From NCBI GenBank assembly GCA_029721435.1, contig CM056592.1:32561611-32625610 (forward strand): a DNA stretch of 64,000 nucleotides, written 5' to 3'. Source of the stretch: Gymnothorax reevesii. Lineage: Eukaryota; Chordata; Actinopteri; Anguilliformes; Muraenidae. Of the stretch, positions 39,801-50,200 are shown in pieces. Every line of letters begins with the position of its first letter. Positions within the stretch are counted from its first letter, which is position 1. A program made the position numbers and the translations under genes. The notes under the pieces were generated by a model that searched no databases, was not told the origin of the DNA, and was given only the letters and a program-made list of their open reading frames with translations.

Positions 39801-42800
39801 AGCCTGTCTTCCACCAAAACACGCCCACAAAGGTAATTTGTCAAGCAGCTTATTACGACCTAAAGTTACGTAAAAGAGTTAAGCGACCTCTAGCAGTCAT
39901 TCAAATAACTTCAATCCGGTTTCCATCATCAGTGTCGCCGACAGTAAATTCCTAACCTAACCCTAATCCTAATTCTAAACCTTACCCTAACCCCAACCCT
40001 AATCCTTACCCAAACTGTTATTTTAAGTGTTAATATGACTGCATCTGGAACTGAAACTGTAACTCAAACAGTACCTTCCTGCTGCCAGTAGGGGTGCAAT
40101 TTTAGGAAACGCCCCTATGGGTCATAAATCAGAGTAAATGAGAATAATGGACCTATTTCAGCTTATGGTTGGGCGGCAGGTTGGGGCAATACTGGAGTCA
40201 TTAATAAGTTTCAGCTGGCAACAATTCTTTAATCCTGTCTGATGCAGTGTATAACACCTTATTTCTTAAACAACTATGTTGGAAGACGGGCCCAATGGAT
40301 ATTGAAGAAATGTCACTGGAGCGAATTATTGGCTTTTATCATATATTTCCTTACGAATGCAGGGAATCTGCATCTGTGATACAAGCGCAAGGCATGAGGT
40401 TGTAACTGCCAGCGGGCAAAATCCCGTATCAGCGGCAGCAACTACACTGCCCGGCCAAAAAAAAAGTCACCGTTTGGAAATTGATTAACTAATTCTATAA
40501 TTGGATCATTATTGCTGTTATTAATATGTTTCAGCTGGCAATAATCATCTTTACCCTGACTGATGAAGCACGTCGCTACTCGTTTCTTAAAAAATCATTT
40601 CGGAAGACACATCCCCTGATGGTGGAAAAACAGTATTTCGGAATGGGCAAGTTATTGGCCTGTATTTTGCCAAGAAAACCATGAATGACAAATAAAAGTA
40701 TGAGGAATCATTTTCGCAAACAAATTAGCCACCACAAAGTCCTGACCTTAAACACATTAAAAGTTATTGGGATGTGCTCATGAAAGACCACCAGTGGTTC
40801 AACCATTATGTCGAGTAGACAAGAGCTCGGCCAAAAATTATGCCATTTCTGATCGAAAATAAATGTTCTGGCATTGCATATAGTTGTCAAAACAGTGACA
40901 AGATGAATATGGACTGTAATCAAAGCTACAGGGGTTCCAACTAAATATTTGAGTGTGTGACTTTTTTTTTGGCCGGGCAGTGTACTTTGCCATTGCTTTG
41001 GATAAAATGCATCGAGCTAAAGCTCTCGAGCTGATACTGGGTGTGATCTGAAAATGCCCTTCTGGTACTCTCCATTTATCAAGCAAAGAAAACAACAGAA
41101 GAGACGACTGAAATTACAGCAGTTGGGCTGAGTACGGCCCAATGCTTTGTTAACCTCATTGAAAGTCTTTGGGATGTGCTGGAGAAGGCATTACGGAGTG
41201 GTTCAATTCTCTCGTTGTCAACACAAGATCTCAGCTAAGAGTAAACGCAACTCTGGACATAAATAAATGATGTGATGGTGTAGAAGATTGTCAGTGCAAT
41301 GCTACGATTATTGTAGGTCATAAACAAAGCAAAAGGCGATCCAACAAAATGTTTGGGTGGGCAACCATTTTTTTGGCAGGGCAGTGTGTCTCTCCCATGA
41401 GCATTTGGAGGACAAATCTCGGTCTCTCACAAGCGAAATTCAAGGAGCGAGCTGAGCTGGTCATTGATGCTGAATTGGCTGTTTATTTCCATTTCTGTCT
41501 AAACTTCTCAATACAAAATTGGAGCAGAAGATATGGATCAATTAGGCCTATTAAAAATAAATTCCAGTTTCCAGTAACACGCCTGTCCCTCTTTTTTACT
41601 GCCAAAAACATTTTTTATCCCCTTTGTGACAAAAAAAAAAAAAAATTGAAGAGCAGTCCGTGTTGAAATTCTGACATCGAGCGGCCGGAGGCCACATTTG
41701 TTTTATTTTTTCCCCAACTCCCTCGCATTAAGAAGTATTGTAAATGAGCCCATTGCATGATGAAGTTCGAGATAGGCATTATGGGATTGAAGTGGGGTCT
41801 CTTCTTGCTTCGCACATTACCGCATAAAAAATTACCGCACAGCAGATGAACTGATTAAAATTTGGTTGAATCTGTGAGGTCACAGCATATTATATTAATG
41901 CGCAGTAACGCACTGCTTCGGGTCGAATCAGCTTCCTTGCTAAGCTAGCGCAATAAAATTATAGCGATGTTCATGATGATGTCAATGTTTTGATACGTGG
42001 TTGGCAAAAAGGCTCCTGTTACACTAGTAGATCTCTCTACCTCTATATCTCTGTCTCTATATGTACTTAATAAAAGATTTAAAATAGTTTTGCCAGCCAC
42101 TTGTGTTATACGTTGAACCAACAGGTTCGCAAAGGGTTCAGGAATCACATTTTTGAGGATTTTATGTCAAGAACCAAAGAGGCTACCTGCTATGTATCTT
42201 TGTATGGCAGCAGTAGAAATTAAACTCTAAATTTCCCTTCCTACTGTCCCAAATTTCTCAGAGCATGTTACCGGAAACAAAATGAATTTTTTTTATTACG
42301 CCTTATGGATCTTTGCCTCTTACATGAGACGTGCGCTTTTAAGTTGATTTTAAACTGTAAGCATACCATTTTGTTCCTCAGTGCCGAGTTTGTATTTGTT
42401 CTGTTTTTACTGTGTGATTGACTGAAGTAGAAGAGAATCTGACCACGCATGACTCAGAAAAAAGCCTCTAGGGCGACACCCTGAATTAGCACTCAGTCAT
42501 TAGGTGTGTAGTTGATCCCGATCACTGATAAGAGCGCAGCGCTCAGTTTCTCCAGTTTAGAAGAAGTCTGCCATTCGTCTTGACGTAGACCCCCCCCTCG
42601 GGTGATTAGAATGAGCGATTGAGATGTCATGCTTGCTAGATTACCTCCCGTGTTCCCTGAGGGCCAGCTTTCAAAGCTTTCCTTAAAACCGAGTTCCTAT
42701 TGCCTCTGTCATCAGGTGCGAAAATCACAGGGGTGTTGGCAAGCAAACAAATACCTGAGATGCAAGGTAGCATGAAACAGTCTTAAAAGGAAATGTGTAA

Positions 42801-45211
42801 AACTCTCCAGTTGAACTTCGACCTGCTAAAATAGACGTGGAGCAGCACCACTTAGTCAGCCAATACTAAATCTTTATTTTTGCTTAAATAAATCTTAAAT
42901 AAATAAAAATAAAAAAGTGCATGTAGATATTGAGTATTTTTTTCCCAATGGTAGGGTTCTTCCAAATTTCAATATTCGAACATGTTAATATGTTTTGGCC
43001 ATATGGATTTAGAGCGGGGGTGGCTAACCCTGGTCCTGGAGATCCAGAGGGGGTGCTGCGTTTGTTTTTCACCACCCAGTTTAACAAGGGTTAGCCACCG
43101 CTGTCTTAGAATGTGATGCTCAGTCTCTGGGCGCTCGCAGGCGGAGGAGACCAAGGTTCTGCGCCTGCAGCTGGAGGTGTCTCAGGTGAAGGGCGACATG
43201 GAGCGTAAACTGCAGGAGAGGGAGGAAGAGTCTGAGGCGGCCAGGTGACATCACTCCCCCTCCCCCCCAACACGCCGCCCGCTATCGCCATCTGACCGCA
43301 CTCTGTCATCACTCACATCACACTTCTGCGTGTCTGCCTGCTCTGCCGGGGTACGGCCTGTCCAATAACACCTCTGTACACTTCCTGTTAGCTTGTGAGC
43401 TGATTCAGCCTGATGGCAGACACCATCTGCCTCTCGCTTGTAACACTTACGTCTTTCATTTCTGTTCCTTTCCTGCTCTCGCTAACTCGAGATGAGTGAC
43501 CTTTCTCCTGGTAAGTGCCTTTCTCCTTCGGCTGTTATATCCCCTCGGTTTGGGATGTGAATGCGACTTCACAGGGCCAAGCCCAGAAACACAAGCAGTG
43601 TCACAGAGAAACAAAGTCTTACCTCTTAAATTATTGGAATTGTTTGAAGAAGTGGTGTAATTTAAGCTCTACTGTTCAGTGAGACGTAGACAGATGTTTC
43701 CCTCCTCACCTTCACGCTAATTAAATGCAATGGGGAATGCTTTGAATTTGACAAACGGCTAAAAGTGACAGTCAGGTCAACTCTCCTCGGCTTTTTCTCA
43801 GGAAAAACTACCAGAGAACCCTGGAGTCCCTGCAGGCCAACCTGGATGCTGAGGTGAAAGGTCGCGCTGAGGCGGCGCGGGTGAAGAAGAAGCTTGAGAG
43901 CGACCTGAACGAGCTGGAGATCCAGCTGGACCTGCTGACCAAGAGCAACGGAGAGCTGAGCAAGAGCATGAAGAAAATTCAGCAGCAAAATAAGGTGGGA
44001 CGTCACAGGAATCCCCTGCATGTGCATGAGAACTGGTCGATCTTTTCAGTAGAATAAAACTGTTTTCGGTTGAGTACTCAGGTAGGCTCCAGGTAGTATC
44101 AGGCTACATTGGAAGCTTGCAGCGCCATCTGCTGGCCGTTTTGTGTCGTATTTTCTCTATGCACACAGTGTACTTCCAGGCTGTGTCCGGAACAGCTTAC
44201 TTGTTTACTCTCTCAAGCAAACTGATTACACTGGTTGACAAAGTTGTAAAATATGTCCATACTAAAGTCATTGCATGATATACGCATCTCCTTGGCCGAC
44301 CACAGTGTGGCCACATTCAGATCCGCTGCATATAAAATGCACTGTGAAAGATGTGCCTGTGCACCCGAATTTTCTTGCTAAACCGTAAAAATATCTGTAT
44401 AATTAATGAATTTTAAGTGTACTGGAACAAACGCATACTCATCAACCTTTTCATCAAGTGCACTCATTTCTGTCCTGAGAAATGGTGTGTTTGGGTGCAG
44501 AGTACCTCATCGTCATTACGTTTAGTGGACAGTATACATGTCTTGGGCAACGCAGTTAGGAAGGTGCTACAGACACAGCCCTTCTGGCGTAGCGGCCGCC
44601 CCCGCAGACCCCATGGTGCGGGGGGGCCCCGCAGTTCAGGGGGCCCTACTTGATTTTTTCCCCCTTTAAATTTTCTATCTACTTGGGTTTCCGTCAATGG
44701 GAGCAGGGCAGAGAGGGCGGGGCCCCGTCCGTTCGATGTTGCTACGCGCCCATAGACTGTATATAAAATATAATATATACTTAATATATATATTTTTTAA
44801 TATACAGTCCATGTACGCGACCCGTCATGCGTATCGTTCCAGTATTTTTTGCTCATCTGCAATAGGGCTTGCTGGCTCTTCAACATCTTTGCCAATGCTC
44901 ATTGGCTGGTTGGGCAGCACCGAAAACAAAGCAGGAAGTAACATGAAGCGCAAATACCCAAATGCTATTAAAATTAAACAAAATGAGAGCGAAAGCCGAA
45001 AAGGAGAGGGCCAAGCTACCAAAAATAAAATCACTGTACCAGCAGCTAGCAAAGGTAGAATCTAACGTCTCTGGAGATGCAGTGGTAGTAAACTCTTAAC
45101 CCTGGCCGGCTACCGCTAACCCATCGGTTAGCTCCGAGTCAAAGCGACCGAAAATCCGAGGGCTGCTCTCAGTTAGCAAGCAAAATTAATCATGACTGGT
45201 TACTAAAATAA

Positions 45212-45251
<40 letters not shown>

Positions 45252-45939
45252 GGAGAGTTTTGTTCCAAAACGCAATAAGTGCCAAAATGACAAAAATTGA
45301 GATAATACCATAGAGCGATAGTCCTGCGCTTCTTGCTCATGGTGCAAAAACCTGTCAGTAGAAATGCATACTATATGGTGTATTTTTTCATGGTCAAAGT
45401 TTGTGTTTTTCTATAAAATGCAATAGGCACCAACATAGAAAAAGCTGATTTACTCAAAATGACTAAAATGGATATATTGCATTTTGGAACCAAACTCTTC
45501 ATATATAGTATATATGGGGAATCTGCACCTGTGATGCACCAGGATTTAGCTCGCGAGCAGATATGGTATCACCAGGGCTGCATTAAAGCACAAAAATGTG
45601 GGCCCAGAGGCTACCACTTTTTCCAAGCCCTCCCGCACCAAGTACCATCACAATTAAAAACTACTGCCAAGCCCTGTCCCACCTGTGCAGTTGTTGTCAC
45701 TGAGGGTGGCACAACCAGTTATTAGGATTTAGGGACAATTACTTTTTCACAGCGGGCCAGGTAAGTTTGAATAGCTTTTACCCCTTCATAAATGAAATCA
45801 TCATTTAAAAACTGCATTTTGTATTTACTTGGGTCATCTTTGTCTGATATTAAAATTCCTTTGATGATCTGAAACATTTAAGTATGACAAATATGCAAAA
45901 AAAAAAAAAATCAGGAGGGGGGCAAACACTTTTTCACTG

Positions 45940-45988
<49 letters not shown>

Positions 45989-47193
45989 GTGGGGAAAACA
46001 AGTATTTGATCCCTTGCTCTCGGGCTGATATAGAGTGTGATATGAAAATACCCATAGTCTCCATTTGTTCACCACAACCAGTGCGAGTTGATGACAGGTT
46101 ATATTGGGATTAGGATTATCTAGGATTAGGAATTTATATTTGATGACCTTTATATTGACCATTAAAGGTCAAATGTGACATAGTGAAAATTCAATGGCTT
46201 GTATCACCAAAATGATCACAGAGCCAAGGTATGTATGATAGACATATAGTTTTAGGTGACCTCAACTTGACCTTCTGTGACCTTTAAAGTTCACAATTGA
46301 CATTAAGTTTTCAATTACTTGTACAACTGTATTACCAAAACCGCTTCAGAGGGTTAGATTTTCTTAGGATTGTATTACAGACGTATGAAGTCTTATAAAT
46401 GTGTGTGAACCTTCATTTAGTGATACTGACAATTTGAATTTGAAGGTCAAATATCACATGAAAATTTCATGAGTTGTATCATTACTATAAGATTGCTTGC
46501 TGGTAAGCTGCAGGACCCTTGGTCCTTCTTTTTTTTTTTTTTGTTCTTTTTTTGGCTACTTTTCTTTTGTACAGAATGTTGTTTAAACCGCTCCGTTGAG
46601 TGAACTTAAATGATACGAATATTCTACAATTCATTTATGTTACAAAAAAAGCCACTTGTTAAAATTTGTGATGCCTGAAAAATAAACATTTTTTAAATCA
46701 TTAAGTGGCCACAATCTTTATCCCATGTCACTCTTTTTGTTTTAGATAGGGCTTAGGGAGGGGCCCCATAGTCTAACCTGCAGGGGGCCCCCAAAATATT
46801 GTGCAACGCCACTGCACAGCCCAGGTGCGGAAAATTCCAGACCCTGAGGGCTGCGGTGTCCACAATAAACATGTCTTTGTTTCTGCAAATGTCCGTGGAT
46901 AAGATAGGTGATTGAATGCATATTCTAAGATTAATGAACTTATACTGCAAATTAAATTGCGATTAAGCATACATACAAAATACAATGCTCGTCCAAAAAA
47001 AAAAAAAAGTTGCCGTTCGGTTATAAATCAACGAATACTATGCTTGGATCATTATTGCAGTGATTAGTATGTTTCAACTGGTAATAATTATTTTAACCTT
47101 GACTGTTGAAGCTTCTCATTTCTTAAAGAAGGCAATCAGAGATAGCAGACCTGGCCCCAGCCACGGGCTGACAGACAGACTGACAGAAACACA

Positions 47194-47235
<42 letters not shown>

Positions 47236-50200
47236 TGATCATTGCTTAACCTGGCCCCCTAGGGGAGGGGACTGGTAAAAATAATTTCAGAAAATGTAGC
47301 CTTTGGTGGCGGAAAAGATGTTAGAGTATTTCAGAAGGAGCGAGCTTCTGGCTGCATCTAGAGAAGAAAACAATGAATGAGGAAAACAAGCACGAGGATT
47401 AAATTTCGCTCACAAATTTGCCACCACAAAGTCCTGACCTCAACCACTTTTAAAGTTATGGGGTCGTGCACGAGAAGACAAGATCTTGACCCAAAAATGA
47501 AGGGAACTCTGATTGAAAAAAAAATATTCTGACTTTGCATATGGTTGTTAAAACAATGACATAACAAATTTGCGCTGTAATCAAAGCTACAGGGGTACCA
47601 ACTGAATACTTAAGTGTGCGACCTTTTTTTGGATGGGCGACGTACATTTGACACATATATACATATATTTCATGTAGGAAAACAGGACTCGTTTCTAATT
47701 GTCATTCATGCCCTTACTCAGACGTGTAGTTAAAATTTAAATGTCAGATGTTTTAAATATTAAAGCTAATTAAGTAATTCAGGCCAGAACATGGCCTCTA
47801 GGGTTCAGAAAATGCCACACAGGAAATGTGGAGACACCTTCCCGTGTGGAATTGCAGATAATGTAACGTCCTCGTTTCCCTTTGGCAATCGTGTCTGAGG
47901 CGAGTGATTAACCCCGTCCTGACTGGTGTCCTGGCAGGACCTGCAGGTTCAGGTGGAGGAGGACTCGCATCAGCACGAGGACCTGCGGGAGGAGCACAGC
48001 TTGCTGGAGCGCCGCTGCGCCCTGCTGGCGAACGAGAGCGAGGAGACGCACGCCGGACTGGAGGCCGCCGAGAGGGCCCGCAAGGCCCTGGAGACCGAGC
48101 TGCAGGAGATGACGGAGAAGTACAACGAGATCAACGGCCAGGTCTGTGTCAGCTCTCTCTGTGTCAGCTCAGCTTTCTTCTCACCTATCACAGGTCTGTA
48201 CCAGCTCTCTCTGCTCTCACCTATAGTGTCATTACGGCCAGATCTACGCCAGCTCTCTCTCTCTGCTCTCACCTATAGTGTCATTACGGCCAGATCTACA
48301 CCAGCTCTCTCTCTGCTCTCACCTATAGTGTCATTACGGCCAGATCTACGCCAGCTCTCTCTCTGCTCTCACCTATAGTGTCATTACGGCCAGATCTACG
48401 TCAGCTCTCTCTCTGCTCTCGCCTATAGTGTCATTACGGCCAGATCTACGTCAGCTCTCTCTGCTCTCGCCTATAGTGTCATTACGGCCAGATCTACGCC
48501 AGCTCTCTCTCTGCTCTCGCCTATAGTGTCATTACGGCCAGATCTACGTCAGCTCTCTCTGCTCTCGCCTATAGTGTCATTACGGCCAGATCTACGTCAG
48601 CTCTCTCTCTGCTCTCGCCTATAGTGTCATTACGCCCACGTCTACACCAGTTCTCTCTCTCTGCTCTCACCTATAGTGTCATTACGGCCAGATCTACGCC
48701 AGCTCTCTCTCTGCTCTCACCTATAGTGTCATTACGGCCAGATCTACGCCAACTCTCTCTCTCTGCTCTCACCTATAGTGTCATTACACCCACGTCTACA
48801 CCAGTTCTCTCTCTCTGCTCTCACCTATAGTGTCATTACGGCCAGATCTACGCCAGCTCTCTCTCTCTGCTCTCGCCTATAGTGTCATTACGGCCAGATC
48901 TACGTCAGCTCTTTCTCTGCTCTCACCTATAGTGTCATTAGGCCCAGGTCTACACCAGTTCTCTCTCTCTGCTCTCACCTATAGTGTCATTACGGACAGG
49001 TCTACACTAGCTCTCTCTCTCTGCTCTCACCTATAGTGTCATTACGGACAGGTCTACACTAGCTCTCTCTCTCTGCTCTCACCTATAGTGTCATTACGGC
49101 CAGATCTACGTCAGCTCTCTCTCTGCTCTCGCCTATAGTGTCATTACGGACAGGTCTACATCAGCTCTCTCTCTCTGCTCTCACCTATAGTGTCATTACG
49201 GCCAGATCTACGCCAGCTCTCTCTCTCTGCTCTCACCTATAGTGTCATTACGGCCAGATCTACGCCAGCTCTCTCTCTGCTCTCGCCTATAGTGTCATTA
49301 CGGACAGGTCTACACCAGCTCTCTCTCTCTGCTCTCACCTATAGTGTCATTACGGCCAGATCTACGCCAGCTCTCTCTCTCTGCTCTCACCTATAGTGTC
49401 ATTACGGCCAGATCTACGCCAGCTCTCTCTCTGCTCTCACCTATAGTGTCATTACGGACAGGTCTACACCAGCTCTCTCTCTCTGCTCTCACCTATAGTT
49501 TCATTAGCTCATGTCCAAGCAAGAATACAAAGTGAAAAGTGCTGGACGTAAACCCTCAGATTGACTGTGAGCTCTCGCCATTCTGATGCAGGCTGGAGGT
49601 CTTTATCATATTTGAATCTAAAACTATGAAGAACCGGCTGTATTCTACATGTCACTAAAATTCAGTCATTAGTCCTACTTGTTCAGTCATTGAAAAATCA
49701 CAAGAGTCACCCAAATTATGAACAATTTACAACCGATTTGTGAAGTAAATATACATTTGTAAATTTCCCCATGGGGATATGTGCTGTACTGCGACAGCAA
49801 TTAATGTGACTGGGTATGTTGGACGCAGGTGGAAATGCAGCCAGTTTTTTTTATTTATTTATTTATTTATTATATTTTTGTTGTGACAGTTCCAGTCAGC
49901 CACCAGCGGGAAGAGGAAGGTGGAGGCAGACCTGCAGCAGCTGACGCAGGAGCACGAGGAGCTGCTCGGGGAGGTGCGGGCGGCCAACGACAAGGCGAAG
50001 AAGGCCACGTTCGAGGTATAGAGCCCCTCTCCGCGCATCATGAAAGATTCTGCTTATACTGCCAGCTGCGCTGGCGTGATGCTGATGTTTTGCCCTTCGC
50101 CAGGCGGCGCGGGTGGCAGAGGAGCTGCGTCATGAGCAGGAACACACACTGCAGCTGGAGAGGGGGAAGAAGGGTCTAGAAGCCCAAGTGAAGGACATGA

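Larger units (their letters stand above)
44582..46814 (+). mobile_element. 2.2-kb hAT element relic with perfect 8-bp target duplication
   Basis: The left end (ttctggcgtagc) and right end (gcaacgccactg) are diverged inverted copies, each followed inward by runs of G and C. Both flanks read CACAGCCC (44574-44581 and 46815-46822). A transposase N-terminus [13 protein letters not shown] at 44943 fits the Lys-rich start of hAT proteins; it stops at 45063 and continues only in fragments ([10 protein letters not shown] near 45140). TA microsatellites (45203-45248, 45942-45981) and a Tc1 3' end (45660-45945) are nested inside. Confidence 0.78.

Noticed and set aside
44697..45065. A real 122-codon gene
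   Set aside because: Only the last part (MKRKYPN onward) has meaning, as the start of a dead hAT transposase; the rest is TA-rich non-coding DNA.
48150..49498. CRISPR-like regular repeat array or repeat protein ([14 protein letters not shown] units)
   Set aside because: Units are contiguous with no unique spacers, vary in CT-run length, lie in an intron of a vertebrate gene and lose frame; it is a minisatellite.
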